Part shown: one piece after another, positions 33,925-42,913 of the stretch | How positions within the stretch are numbered: position 1 is the stretch's first letter | Layout of the letters: each line of letters starts with the position of its first letter | Assembly: GCF_014641075.1 (NCBI RefSeq) | Contig: NZ_BMHP01000006.1 | Span: 214,422-278,421 of the forward strand | Reading direction: 5' to 3' | Source of the DNA: Paenibacillus nasutitermitis | GTDB lineage: Bacteria > Bacillota > Bacilli > Paenibacillales > Paenibacillaceae | Length of the DNA: 64,000 nt | Program-made: the position numbers and the translations under genes | Notes under the pieces: generated by a model | What the model saw: the letters and a program-made list of their open reading frames with translations, nothing else | Database searches by the model: none | Told to the model about the DNA's origin: nothing

Positions 33925-34944
33925 ATGACTAAGAAAGTCACGCTTTATGATATTTCCAAACGGCTAGGTCTATCTGTCGCCGCCGTATCCAAAGCTCTGC
34001 GGGGCCTGGAGGGGATTAGTCCGGACACCCGTAAAGCCGTCATCGAGACGGCCAAAAAGCTGCGCTATAAAAGTTTCTCCGAGGATTTCCCCGGATCATC
34101 CGGAACCGAAGGCCGCGTGCTGTTCGTGGTCGACTCGCGGTTCATCACCGATCCGCACACCTTGGCCTCGTATTATTACGTCGACAAAGCGCTGAAGGAA
34201 ATCGGCTTTCGATCCGCACTGCACGCCATATCCGCAGCGGATGATGATATCCCGGAAGAACAGATCGGTCAAGACGGCGATATCCCGGCGCTTTTTCTGT
34301 TCGGGAGAATGACTGCCGCAAAAACGGAGAAGCTGAGCGCGCGGAGCAAAACGATCATCATGCTGGATCACGAATTCCCTTACTCGAATATCGATTCGGT
34401 CATCGTCAACCATTACGAGGGGGCCTTCCTGGCCGTAAGGCATTTCGTGCAGCACGGTCATACGCGAATAGGTTATATCGGCGACAAGCGATTATCTTCG
34501 GGTTTTTTGGAAAGATACCGGGGCTTTTGCGATGCATTGAATTTCTGGGGGGTGGAATTCCGTTCTGAGTATATGTACGACCTTCGGTTTGAAGATTTGT
34601 TCGGCGATGTCCATTTCAACCTCTTGACCGACAAATTGAATTACGGGAACTTGCCGACTGCTTTTTTCTGCGCTAACGACCCGATTGCTTTTGTTCTCAA
34701 TCATGCGCTGACAGCACAAGGAATCCGAACGCCAGAAGATGTATCCATCATCGGATTCGATAATCTGGACTCGTGCCAATGGCAGTCGCCACCGATCAGT
34801 TCGCTCGACTATCAGAGGGAGCAAATCTCCGCTCAAGCCGTCAACCTCATGCTCTGGCGCATGAACAATCCCGATGCCCCATTTAATAAAATCGCGGTTA
34901 AGCCGAGCCTTGCGGTCCGGAATTCGGTATCTTCAATCAAATAA
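33925..34944 (+). CDS. LacI-family transcriptional regulator
   Basis: This 339-residue regulator has the DNA-binding motif VTLYDISKRLGLSVAAVSKALRG at the N-terminus. A periplasmic-binding-protein-like domain follows (RVLFVVDSRF, RIGYIGDKRL, TAFFCANDPIAF, SIIGFDNLDSC). It senses a small sugar and controls nearby glycan genes. It is divergent from the GH5-like gene and sits 90 bases upstream of the GH36 gene in the same direction, so both may be in its regulon. Confidence 0.94.
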   Translation: MTKKVTLYDISKRLGLSVAAVSKALRGLEGISPDTRKAVIETAKKLRYKSFSEDFPGSSGTEGRVLFVVDSRFITDPHTLASYYYVDKALKEIGFRSALHAISAADDDIPEEQIGQDGDIPALFLFGRMTAAKTEKLSARSKTIIMLDHEFPYSNIDSVIVNHYEGAFLAVRHFVQHGHTRIGYIGDKRLSSGFLERYRGFCDALNFWGVEFRSEYMYDLRFEDLFGDVHFNLLTDKLNYGNLPTAFFCANDPIAFVLNHALTAQGIRTPEDVSIIGFDNLDSCQWQSPPISSLDYQREQISAQAVNLMLWRMNNPDAPFNKIAVKPSLAVRNSVSSIK

Positions 34945-34946
34945 TA

Positions 34947-34976
34947 TTGTAGACATATTTTTATTTTTGTGTACAA
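34947..34976. promoter_or_regulatory. TTGTAGACAT and TTGTGTACAA sites before GH36 gene
   Basis: TTGTAGACAT (34947-34956) and TTGTGTACAA (34967-34976) lie between the LacI stop and the GH36 start, 20 bases apart from start to start. The second is a one-mismatch version of the TTGTATACAA palindrome found elsewhere in the island. Confidence 0.45.
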
Positions 34977-35034
34977 TTATGATTAGGACATGCAGTCAGG
35001 AAAATCAAAGATAAATTCGATGAGGTGATTTACG

Positions 35035-36990
35035 ATGACAAAGTCGGACATGCAGTTGGTTCAGTCCATTTTCCCGTTTACAGAAACGCAGCGGATACCG
35101 ATCTCATTCGAATACGACGGAAAATCATATAAGGGTATTCCGTCATCCTTCCGGCCGAAGGTGACTAGAAGGCTTATTAGCGCGAACATTCAACAGGTAA
35201 TCGTGACAGGGAGCCACGAAGACGGCCTGGAAATCCGCGCAGAACACTTGCGTTACTTGGACTTCCCGGTTACGGAATGGGTGGCGTTCGTCACGAACAA
35301 TTCCGAACAGCGCTCCAAGATCGTTTCGAAATTACGCATCATTGACGATGAAATCGCCGGTTCGAAGCCCAGATTCACGTACAGCAATGGCGACAATATG
35401 AACACCTCCGGTTATGAGGTTTTCGAACTTCCCGTAGGTAACGAAGCCATTGCGCTCTCTCCGCACGACGGAACGTCCTGCTGCGGCGCCTCTCCATACA
35501 TGAAGCTTTTGTTCGAGGACTACGGCGTTCTCATCGGAATAGGCTGGCCGGGAAAATGGTCGTCCGCCGTGCAGGGCTCGACGGAAGGCGTTCGCCTCAG
35601 TATTGGACAAGACCGGATGCACATGGCATTGAACAGCGGCGAGACGATTCGTACCCCACGTGTCAATTTTCTCGGATTCGAAGGCGGGGACGATCATGGC
35701 CGCAATCTGTGGAGGCGTTGGTACTTCAAGCATATTCTGCCGAAAGAGCACGGCGACCCGATTCCACCGAAGCTTTGCCTGCACGATTGGCGGCCCGACG
35801 GAAAAGAATTTACGGAAGCCACCGAAGCCAAACAGATTCTCGCGTTGAACCAATACGTAGATCGCGGTATGAAGCCGGACGTTTGGTGGTTCGATGCCGG
35901 GTGGTACAAGAATGATAATTTCTGGCCGTACACCGGCACTTGGGAACCGGATCTTGAACGGTTTCCCAGCGGACTAGCTCCCATTGGGAACCGCTGCAAG
36001 GAGCTCGATATCCAATTCCTGCTCTGGTTTGAGCCCGAGCGTGTGCATGCCGGCACAGCGCTCGATACAGATCATCCGGATTGGCTTCTCTATCCGAGCG
36101 ATCCAAACGATACGAACCGGGTGCTGAATTATGCCAACCCGGAAGCGCTGGACTGGACGATTAACCACATCGACGGATTGATTAAGGAATACGGCGTGGA
36201 GATTTACCGTCAGGACTTAAATTTCGATCCGATGAAGTTCTGGCTTGAGCACGAAAGCGAGGATCGAATAGGCGCCATTGAGAACTTGCATATTCAGGGC
36301 TATTTGAAATACTGGGATGAGCTTTTGCACCGTAATCCCGGATTGTTGATCGATTCCTGCGCTGCCGGCGGCCGCCGCAACGATCTGGAGACGATGCGCA
36401 GGTCCCTTCCTCTTCACTATACGGATGTAGGTTACGGCCATCATCCCATCAAGCAGAAGCAGCATCGCTTCATGTTTGAATGGATTCCGTATTTCCGGGC
36501 ACACACGATGAGCTGGGACAATGACGAGGGGACCTATGAACCTGCAGGGAACCAGCCTGTAGACAAATATGCCTATCACGTGGCGATGGCGCCGAGCGTG
36601 ACCTCTATGATCTTCTTCGACGATGGCGAGGAACTCTTCGAACTCGGCAAGCAGATGCACGGTGTCTGGCGGCGGGCAGCAGAGATCATGCTGAGCGCCG
36701 ACTATTATCCACTAACCGAAACACGCAAAAGCGAAGAGGATTATTATGCCATGCAGTTCCATCGTCCCGACACGCACCAGGGCTTCTTCCAAGTCGTCCG
36801 CAATACCCGGGCGCCGGAAGAGACTTTTATCGTATATCCCGCGGGAATAGAGCCTGAGAGGACCTACGTGTTGGAAAATGCCGAAACCGGCGAGGAACTG
36901 CTTCTCACCGGCGGGGAATGGATAGAAGGATTCTCTGTGAAGATTCCAAGAAGGACCGGGCAGATATGGTTTTATCGGTCTCAAGTTTAA
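35035..36990 (+). CDS. GH36 alpha-galactosidase-like glycosidase
   Basis: This 651-residue cytoplasmic glycosidase has an N-terminal beta-sandwich, a TIM barrel and a C-terminal beta domain. The barrel shows WWFDAGWY, FLLWFEPERV, EIYRQDLNFDP (nucleophile Asp after Gln), DSCAAGGRRNDLE and LHYTD (candidate acid/base Asp). It is a different subgroup from the GH36 enzyme at 12447, with YRQDLN in place of FRLDYN. Expected substrates are alpha-galactosides from imported oligosaccharides. GAGGTG lies before the ATG. It is followed by a terminator and stands alone on the plus strand. Confidence 0.9.
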   Translation: MTKSDMQLVQSIFPFTETQRIPISFEYDGKSYKGIPSSFRPKVTRRLISANIQQVIVTGSHEDGLEIRAEHLRYLDFPVTEWVAFVTNNSEQRSKIVSKLRIIDDEIAGSKPRFTYSNGDNMNTSGYEVFELPVGNEAIALSPHDGTSCCGASPYMKLLFEDYGVLIGIGWPGKWSSAVQGSTEGVRLSIGQDRMHMALNSGETIRTPRVNFLGFEGGDDHGRNLWRRWYFKHILPKEHGDPIPPKLCLHDWRPDGKEFTEATEAKQILALNQYVDRGMKPDVWWFDAGWYKNDNFWPYTGTWEPDLERFPSGLAPIGNRCKELDIQFLLWFEPERVHAGTALDTDHPDWLLYPSDPNDTNRVLNYANPEALDWTINHIDGLIKEYGVEIYRQDLNFDPMKFWLEHESEDRIGAIENLHIQGYLKYWDELLHRNPGLLIDSCAAGGRRNDLETMRRSLPLHYTDVGYGHHPIKQKQHRFMFEWIPYFRAHTMSWDNDEGTYEPAGNQPVDKYAYHVAMAPSVTSMIFFDDGEELFELGKQMHGVWRRAAEIMLSADYYPLTETRKSEEDYYAMQFHRPDTHQGFFQVVRNTRAPEETFIVYPAGIEPERTYVLENAETGEELLLTGGEWIEGFSVKIPRRTGQIWFYRSQV

Positions 36991-37005
36991 TCTGGTCAAT
37001 ATATA

Positions 37006-37036
37006 ACGCACCCCATCTGAGATAGGGTGCGTTTAT
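37006..37036 (+). terminator. Terminator after GH36 gene
   Basis: ACGCACCC (37006-37013) pairs with GGGTGCGT (37025-37032) and is followed by TTTAT. It lies 15 bases after the GH36 stop. Confidence 0.75.
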
Positions 37037-37052
37037 ACATATATAATAGAAG

Positions 37053-37088
37053 GAAAAAAAATCGAACCCTTGCGGTTGCAGGGGTTCA
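37053..37088 (-). terminator. Terminator of the oxidoreductase cluster
   Basis: On the minus strand GAACCC pairs with GGGTTC, extended by TGC/GCA around an AACC loop, and is followed by GATTTTTTTT. It lies just after the stop of the SDR at 37094 and closes the minus-strand cluster. Confidence 0.8.
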
Positions 37089-37093
37089 GAAGC

Positions 37094-37861
37094 TCAGCCT
37101 TTCAAGAAAAACCGGGTACTTGATCCCCCGTCGACGGTCACGACCTGCCCGGTCACAAAATCCGCGCCGGACGAAGCATAGAATGCGACGACTTTCGCAA
37201 CGTCGTCCGGATAACCGATTCGCCCCATCGGGATTTGTTCGCCGATGACGTCCTTATCATGCTCTGGATCGGCTTTCGCGAATTTCTCGACCTCTGTCGC
37301 GCCGGGAGCGATCGCGTTAACCTGAATGTTGTGCGATGCCAAATCCAGTGCAAGCTGTCTCGTCAACGCGTTGATCCCGCCTTTGGAAGCGGCATACGCC
37401 GCATACCGCGGCATCGTCGTCATTCCATGTACAGAACTGATATTGATTATCTTGCCGCCGCCCTTCTTTATCATATCCGCAGCACAGGCCTGTGCACAGA
37501 AGAACGTCCCCTTCAAGTTCGTGTCGATTACCTGGTCCCATGCCTCTTCAGTCACGTCCAGGAAATTTTCCCTTGGGTCGACTGCCGAATTATTGACCAG
37601 GATATCCACGCCGCCCCAGCGATCCCGAACTTCCTGCACCATCCCCCGAATCTCGCGGACCTTGGACACATCGGCCCGGATGGTTAGCGCCCGGCGGCCC
37701 ATCTCGCGGATTCGCTCGGCCGTCTCCAGCGCCTGACTTTCACTGCTTCTATAATTGATAACGACATCCGCGCCTTCCGACGCCAGCCGAAGCGCGATGC
37801 CTCTTCCGATTCCGATCCCTGCGCCGGTCACGAGCGCAATTTTCCCCTCCAACAATGACAC
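37094..37861 (-). CDS. SDR-family oxidoreductase (FabG-like)
   Basis: This 255-residue protein starts with GTG behind AGGAGG. It is a classical short-chain dehydrogenase: TGAGIGIGRG cofactor loop, NNSAV, SSVHG catalytic Ser and YAASK catalytic Tyr-Lys. The C-terminus has VTGQVVTVDGGSS. It reduces or oxidises a hydroxyl group with NAD(P)H. It is the last gene of a cluster with a UlaG-like hydrolase, a cupin, a second SDR and a 2-hydroxyacid dehydrogenase, so it is probably a sugar or sugar-acid dehydrogenase, not a fatty-acid enzyme. Confidence 0.92.
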   Translation of the reverse strand: MSLLEGKIALVTGAGIGIGRGIALRLASEGADVVINYRSSESQALETAERIREMGRRALTIRADVSKVREIRGMVQEVRDRWGGVDILVNNSAVDPRENFLDVTEEAWDQVIDTNLKGTFFCAQACAADMIKKGGGKIINISSVHGMTTMPRYAAYAASKGGINALTRQLALDLASHNIQVNAIAPGATEVEKFAKADPEHDKDVIGEQIPMGRIGYPDDVAKVVAFYASSGADFVTGQVVTVDGGSSTRFFLKG

Positions 37862-37875
37862 GGGTACGACCTCCT

Positions 37876-38658
37876 CTACACAATTAGAAGCTCTCCTTGT
37901 CTGAACAGAAACGGAATCGTCAAAGGAGCCATGCTTTTAACATTATTCACGAATACCAAAGGATCTCCGCCTGAATTGCCCGGCAGCATCCAGAAGTGGC
38001 AAGGCGCAGCTATAGCAGGATTTATGAGGGAAGCCGCTTGGGCAGCCTCCGCTTCGTTCATATTCCCGTATTTGCCGTTAATCGGTACCAACAGCAGATC
38101 GACCTGCATGTCTTTCACACTCTCGCGGAAACAATCCTCGCGAAGGCAGGTGTCCCCCATGTGGTAAATGGCTTTCCCTTCGGCCCGGACAATGATGCCG
38201 ACAGCATCAGGCGCAAGCTCCCCGTGATCAGCAAAAACAGCCGATATCGTCATCTCTTCGAGCTCATGCGAGCACCCCGCCTTGAGCGAATGGCAGCGCC
38301 CCTCCTCGACCCCTAGCTCCTTAAGCATGCGTATGGTCTCGGGAGGTCCATAAAACGGAAAATCCCGCGATTTCATCGCGGTGACGCAATCCGCATCCAG
38401 ATGATCTTCGTGATGATGAGTCAAGAGATACGCTGCAATCGGCAATCGGTCCAGTTCCTCCGGAGTAATAACCGACGGCATGAGCCTCTTGAATTCGTGA
38501 CCGAGCCGGCGGGCGCTATAATCCGTTATGTAGGGATCTATCAGCACCACTTGGCCGGATGGTAACTTGCATGCATATCCCGCCTGCCCCAGCGACCAAA
38601 CGGCGATAGATCCTGGAGCTACAGCAGTATCTTGCAGTTCATGCAGCAGAGAAGTCAA
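37876..38658 (-). CDS. UlaG-like metallo-beta-lactamase-fold hydrolase
   Basis: This 260-residue protein starts with TTG behind GGGAGG. The metal site is THHHEDHLD (HxHxDH-type), with a later Asp in HMGDT and a His in APCHFW. The N-terminal LGQAGYACK and the overall spacing resemble L-ascorbate-6-phosphate lactonase UlaG. A lactonase or phosphodiesterase step on a sugar-acid derivative is likely. It lies 14 bases upstream of the SDR gene and 15 bases after the cupin. Confidence 0.85.
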   Translation of the reverse strand: MTSLLHELQDTAVAPGSIAVWSLGQAGYACKLPSGQVVLIDPYITDYSARRLGHEFKRLMPSVITPEELDRLPIAAYLLTHHHEDHLDADCVTAMKSRDFPFYGPPETIRMLKELGVEEGRCHSLKAGCSHELEEMTISAVFADHGELAPDAVGIIVRAEGKAIYHMGDTCLREDCFRESVKDMQVDLLLVPINGKYGNMNEAEAAQAASLINPAIAAPCHFWMLPGNSGGDPLVFVNNVKSMAPLTIPFLFRQGELLIV

Positions 38659-38673
38659 GGTTCGTACACCTCC

Positions 38674-39099
38674 CTATTCTTCATCCACAGTCTTGAACGA
38701 TTTCCCCCACTCATTCACGCGCTGATCGTACACCGGATTGGCGCCCGGTTCCGGAAGTCTCGACCATACGGTAAAGATGATCAGCTCTTCCGTATCGCTC
38801 CGATTGGCGATCGCGTGCATGGCGCCGCCCGGAATAAACACTACGTCCCCGGCTTCCAGCTCATGCTCGACCCCATCCAGCCGGACCATCGCCCGGCCGC
38901 TTTGGATTAAATACACTTCGTCGTACTCTGGCTTATGATTATGATCGGAATGTTTCGCTCCGGGGGCAACGATTCCCATGTTGATCTGCACGTTTTTTGT
39001 AAGCGAATTTGTATGGTCGATCAACATTTTTGAAGAGTACGTTTCGTCGACGTACAACGTCTTGACATTTTTGGCATGTATAACGGTTCCCTTAGCCAT
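38674..39099 (-). CDS. Single-domain cupin protein
   Basis: This 141-residue cupin has the two conserved motifs: HSDHNHKPEYDEVYLIQSG (metal His/His/Glu) and GDVVFIPGGAMHAIAN (second His). Such proteins isomerise or bind sugars or small acids; the exact role is unknown. GGGAGTG precedes the ATG. It lies in the oxidoreductase cluster, 45 bases after the SDR at 39145. Confidence 0.85.
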   Translation of the reverse strand: MAKGTVIHAKNVKTLYVDETYSSKMLIDHTNSLTKNVQINMGIVAPGAKHSDHNHKPEYDEVYLIQSGRAMVRLDGVEHELEAGDVVFIPGGAMHAIANRSDTEELIIFTVWSRLPEPGANPVYDQRVNEWGKSFKTVDEE

Positions 39100-39144
39100 T
39101 CGATAACACTCCCATTATTCATTTAGATGATACCGGTTAATTCG

Positions 39145-39939
39145 CTATTCCAATTCGTGATGGAATGACGGAATCGGTTCAGGGCCGTGATAAGCCGCGT
39201 AACCGCCGTCCACTTGCAGCACGGCTCCCGTAATAAACGACGCCTTGTCGGAACAAAGAAAAAGTACAGCTTCGGCGATATCTTCGGGCGCCCCTAAGCG
39301 CGCTTGCGGCGTCCGGCGAATCATATCCTCCTGATTCAACACGCCTTGGGCGAACGTTTCACGCATCGCTTCCGTCATGATATAACCAGGTGACACGCAG
39401 TTGACACGTACGCCGTCCAATGCCCATTCGCATGCCAACGTCTTGGTGAAGCTCTCGACCGCCGTCTTGCTCGTAGAATAGGGGAGCCGTCTGCTGATCC
39501 CCCCAAGACCATGGATAGAGGATATGTTTACGACCGCGCCCTTGCCGCATTTCAACATCATCAAGCCGGCTTGTTTTGCGCACAGGAACATCGATTTGAT
39601 ATTCGTATCGAATACGAAGTCCCATTCCTCCTCTGTAAACGACACGATCGGCTTACGAATCGTGGAGCCGACGTTGTTGATCAATATATCCAACGCGCCG
39701 AACTCCTGCTTAATAAATTGAAACAACTCATCGATCTGATCGCTGCAAGAGACATCCGTTTGGTGCCAGACGGCTTTTCCGCCCGACAACTTTATTTGAT
39801 CACATACCGCTTCCGCCGCACTCCCATCAATATCGACGACGATTACAGTCGCGCCCTCCCGTGCAAATCCTATCGCGATGCCGCGCCCGATGCCGTTCCC
39901 GGCTCCAGTCACCAATGCGACCCGGTTTGCGAATTGCAT
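39145..39939 (-). CDS. SDR-family oxidoreductase
   Basis: This protein has 264 residues from the ATG at 39939, preceded by GGAAGGGTGG; the frame extends to 39969 without a site. Cofactor loop TGAGNGIGRG, NNVG, Ser in SSIHG and YSTSK define a classical SDR. C-terminal FITGAVLQVDGGY is typical. TAGTATACAA and TTGTAGTCAA sites lie upstream. It is the first gene of the cluster that runs down to 37094 and probably oxidises the same carbon skeleton as its neighbours. Confidence 0.92.
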   Translation of the reverse strand: MQFANRVALVTGAGNGIGRGIAIGFAREGATVIVVDIDGSAAEAVCDQIKLSGGKAVWHQTDVSCSDQIDELFQFIKQEFGALDILINNVGSTIRKPIVSFTEEEWDFVFDTNIKSMFLCAKQAGLMMLKCGKGAVVNISSIHGLGGISRRLPYSTSKTAVESFTKTLACEWALDGVRVNCVSPGYIMTEAMRETFAQGVLNQEDMIRRTPQARLGAPEDIAEAVLFLCSDKASFITGAVLQVDGGYAAYHGPEPIPSFHHELE

Positions 39940-40011
39940 GCCAATCCACCCTTCCGCTAATAACTGCATTAGCCTGTTTCTTATTTATATTCAATATCCA
40001 ACTTATAATTT

Positions 40012-40041
40012 TAGTATACAATTTTATTATATTGTAGTCAA
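40012..40041. promoter_or_regulatory. TAGTATACAA and TTGTAGTCAA sites before SDR operon
   Basis: TAGTATACAA (40012-40021) and TTGTAGTCAA (40032-40041) lie in the short gap upstream of the SDR start, 20 bases apart from start to start. They match the spacing and sequence of the sites at 34947-34976 and 41056-41085. Confidence 0.5.
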
Positions 40042-40056
40042 TATCATCGTAACTGA

Positions 40057-41022
40057 TTACTTTCCATTAACAACATGCTTCGGCCGACCTCCTGTTAATA
40101 CCCGCTCGACCTCCAATGCGGCGTATTCTTGAAGCCGAAGCATGGAGTCTTCAGAGTACCAGGCCGCATGGCCGCTTAGCACGCAGGATTCCAAGGCCAG
40201 TATAGGATGCCCCGCCGGGAGTGGCTCCTGCTCGAATACGTCCAATCCGGCACCGGCGATTTCTCGATTTTCCAGCGCCCAGACCAAATCCTCCGTATGT
40301 ACGACTCCTCCCCTTGACGTATTCACCAGTATCGCGGTCGGTTTCATGCGCGTGAAAGCATCCCGGTCAAATAAATGCTCTGTTTTCTTATTCAAAGGCA
40401 AATGGGACGAAATAAAATCGCTTTCCACGAGCAGCGATTGAAAGTCAACTCTACGAACTCCTGTCTGCATAAACACCTCATCCGCTACGAACGGATCGTA
40501 CGCGATCACCTGCAGATTAAATCCTTGGGCTCTGCGGGCGACTTCCCGCGCAATATTGCCGAACCCTGCCAGGCCCAGCACTTTATCGCGCAGGCCTAAG
40601 ATAGGACGAATCTCGTCGATCTGCCAGTTGCCGTTCCTTACGTTCCGGTCCATAGTCGGAATTTTGCGGACCGCACTGAGCAAGAGCGTGAACGTATGGT
40701 CGGCCACTTCCTGTATGCCATAGTCGGGAACGTTGACGACTGGAATGTTCTTGGCCGCAGCTGCCTGGATATCGACGTTGTCGAAGCCGATGCCGTAACG
40801 GACGATGATTTTGCACTTCTCCAGCCGATCGATGGCTTCCTTCGTAAAAGGTGAATGATTCGTCAGAATGGCATCCGCATCTTTGCAAAAGGCAATGACC
40901 TCTTCAACGGTATTGCAGAAGCGTATTTCCAATGAGGAAGACAGAGGCTCCAATATTCGCCTCTCGTTGCTATAATCAGGAAAACCCGGCTCCGTTGCGG
41001 CTATCGCGATACGAAAATCCAT
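40057..41022 (-). CDS. D-isomer 2-hydroxyacid dehydrogenase
   Basis: This 321-residue NAD-dependent dehydrogenase has VRYGIGFDNVD in the catalytic domain, the Rossmann loop GLAGFGNIAREVA, the catalytic Arg in NTSRGG and the catalytic His in LSGHAAWYS. It resembles the C-terminal-binding-protein-like/phosphoglycerate dehydrogenase group. AGGAGG precedes the ATG. It probably reduces a 2-keto acid from sugar-acid breakdown. Its start is also preceded by TTGTATACAA-like sites, so it is likely co-regulated with the SDR operon that follows. Confidence 0.93.
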   Translation of the reverse strand: MDFRIAIAATEPGFPDYSNERRILEPLSSSLEIRFCNTVEEVIAFCKDADAILTNHSPFTKEAIDRLEKCKIIVRYGIGFDNVDIQAAAAKNIPVVNVPDYGIQEVADHTFTLLLSAVRKIPTMDRNVRNGNWQIDEIRPILGLRDKVLGLAGFGNIAREVARRAQGFNLQVIAYDPFVADEVFMQTGVRRVDFQSLLVESDFISSHLPLNKKTEHLFDRDAFTRMKPTAILVNTSRGGVVHTEDLVWALENREIAGAGLDVFEQEPLPAGHPILALESCVLSGHAAWYSEDSMLRLQEYAALEVERVLTGGRPKHVVNGK

Positions 41023-41055
41023 TTTTAAACCTCCTCATAGTACTGAAATATTAAT

Positions 41056-41085
41056 CAGTATACAATATATAGTTTATGTATTCAA
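41056..41085. promoter_or_regulatory. CAGTATACAA and ATGTATTCAA sites before dehydrogenase gene
   Basis: CAGTATACAA (41056-41065) and ATGTATTCAA (41076-41085) lie about 35 and 55 bases upstream of the dehydrogenase start. The 20-base start-to-start spacing repeats that at two other promoters. Confidence 0.5.
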
Positions 41086-41164
41086 TATCATGAAGGAAAA
41101 TACATGCCGGAGCGCTGATTCCTACGAGCAACCGTTGATTCTTCAGTTGTAGTCCCCGGAATAG

Positions 41165-41213
41165 AAAAAAACCGGATCCCCCTAAAGCTTCCCGCTCTCA
41201 GGGTTGATCCGGT
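41165..41213 (-). terminator. Terminator after the DUF4038 gene
   Basis: On the minus strand ACCGGATC pairs with GATCCGGT, with a long loop that contains its own short pairing, then TTTTTTC. It lies 30 bases after the stop of the glycosidase gene at 41243. Confidence 0.75.
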
Positions 41214-41242
41214 CCTGATTTCTGTTTCGTATCTGCGCATAA

Positions 41243-42913
41243 TTATTCCGCCCTTGCTTCTCGCGTTTGCTCGAGGACGAGCACCCAATCCTGAAAAATC
41301 TTAAACCTGCCGCTCCACCAGGAACCGTCCGCATCCGGCGTTACCGTTCCCAAGTCGTATTCATCACCTGTAGCCGGATCGACGAACCGCGCACGGTAAC
41401 GGTCTCCCGTCTTCAACTCCCTTACCGTAATACCGGAGAACGAATAATGCAAAGGGGCGAAGATGACTCTGACCTCGCCCGGAATTCCCGCTGCGTACGC
41501 TCTGGAATAGACATCCGCATCTTCCCCAAGGGGGTCCAGCCATTCGGGATGGGGCTGGAACTCCCACCAGCGGTACTTCTCCAGCAGCTTCTTCGCCATG
41601 CCCACTTGCCTGGATCCCGGCAGCTGCGCCGCTTCCTTCCAGAACCTGTGACCCCATGAGATTCCGGTTGGTGATTCGCCATAAGGGCGCTTCTCATCGT
41701 TTACCTGCCAGATTCCGTTGGCGCCATACGTATGCCCGCACGCTCCGTTAAGCATGCAGTTCCAGAAATTCATCCGTTGAATCTCCTCATAGCTTGTACC
41801 GCCGATGCCTTCGTAACAGACTTCGGAGTTGATAACCGGCGTTTTGGGCTCCCGGGCGACGGCCTTGCGGATCATGGGTACCGTCCGTGCTACGGTCACC
41901 GTCCCGGAATGTCCGGTTTGAAGCATATCCAAGTCAAGCACAGCAGCATCCTCTACCATGTTGTGTCCATACTCGGTCGGGTGAATCGTGACCGCCCTCC
42001 CGAACGGATCCGCCGTCTTGATGTAGGCGGTAAGCTCCGTCCATTCTGCGCGCATTCTCTCCACATAGGCTTCCCTGAGCCGCGGATCCGAGAAGGAATC
42101 CCATTGATAATACGCCATGTTCGCCTCGCCCGAAGCACACCACATGACAGGGTAAGCTCCATATCGGGCAATCAAATAGTCCCAATGCTTCTTTAAGACA
42201 TCTTTGCCTGCGAAGTCCAGGTAATACCCCCAGCTGCCGACGATACATGGCAGAAGACCCGACTCTACCATCCATTCGATTTTGGGATCCGCGGCGTCGA
42301 AGAAAGCGGGATTGATGCCGGTGAATTCCGGCTCCCAGGACTGCCCTCCCTCGTTAGCGCCTCGTTCGTCGAAAGGTCCCATATCGGGATAAAGACCGGC
42401 GACAATCTGAATCGCGGTGAATCCTTTCTCTGCCCGGTCCTTGGCCAGCCATTTGTAATCCTCTGGCCATTGCAGACGATTCGTCAGTGCCATCCACCAC
42501 GTATCCGCGAGCCACAGGAACGGGGTTCCGTCTTCGTGCTGCAGATAAGCACGGTTCTCGGATGCGTGAACGGAGCCATGCTTGTAGAGCGGATTATCCC
42601 CTTCATAGGGGCCGACTTCCACGGTCATGCTCTGCCCATGCAAGCCGGAATCGTCCGGGTCCGAACAAACCGTACGGAACCTGTGAACGCCCGCTTGGGA
42701 AGAAGAGTAACGGAGCTTCCATGCATTCCCTCCCGCCCAGAAGCCGGGAATGGTACGCTCGTTACCATCGGGCGCCGTCACAACCGCCCCGAACGATAGG
42801 TCGTTGAAAGGATCAGAACTGTTTTTTGCCGATTGGAACGCCCACTCGGTGACGCCTCTTAGCTTCGCATATCTATTCAGTGTGGATCCATCCTTTCTAT
42901 GATTTGATTGCAT
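41243..42913 (-). CDS. DUF5060/DUF4038 apiosidase-like glycoside hydrolase
   Basis: This protein has about 556 residues and no signal peptide. The N-terminal 100 residues form a beta domain like DUF5060 (GVTEWAFQSA, NAWKLRYSSSQAGVHRFRT). Then follows the DUF4038 barrel: GTPFLWLADTWWMAL, FTAIQIVAGLYPD, VMWCASGEANM and TPVINSEVCYEG, where the last Glu is a likely nucleophile. The C-terminal 100 residues are beta-rich. Families with this fold cleave apiosides or rhamnogalacturonan side chains. The start is uncertain: GTG at 42931 and ATG at 42913 lack ribosome sites, while a CTG at 42880 follows AAAGGATGG. Confidence 0.82.
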   Translation of the reverse strand: MQSNHRKDGSTLNRYAKLRGVTEWAFQSAKNSSDPFNDLSFGAVVTAPDGNERTIPGFWAGGNAWKLRYSSSQAGVHRFRTVCSDPDDSGLHGQSMTVEVGPYEGDNPLYKHGSVHASENRAYLQHEDGTPFLWLADTWWMALTNRLQWPEDYKWLAKDRAEKGFTAIQIVAGLYPDMGPFDERGANEGGQSWEPEFTGINPAFFDAADPKIEWMVESGLLPCIVGSWGYYLDFAGKDVLKKHWDYLIARYGAYPVMWCASGEANMAYYQWDSFSDPRLREAYVERMRAEWTELTAYIKTADPFGRAVTIHPTEYGHNMVEDAAVLDLDMLQTGHSGTVTVARTVPMIRKAVAREPKTPVINSEVCYEGIGGTSYEEIQRMNFWNCMLNGACGHTYGANGIWQVNDEKRPYGESPTGISWGHRFWKEAAQLPGSRQVGMAKKLLEKYRWWEFQPHPEWLDPLGEDADVYSRAYAAGIPGEVRVIFAPLHYSFSGITVRELKTGDRYRARFVDPATGDEYDLGTVTPDADGSWWSGRFKIFQDWVLVLEQTREARAE

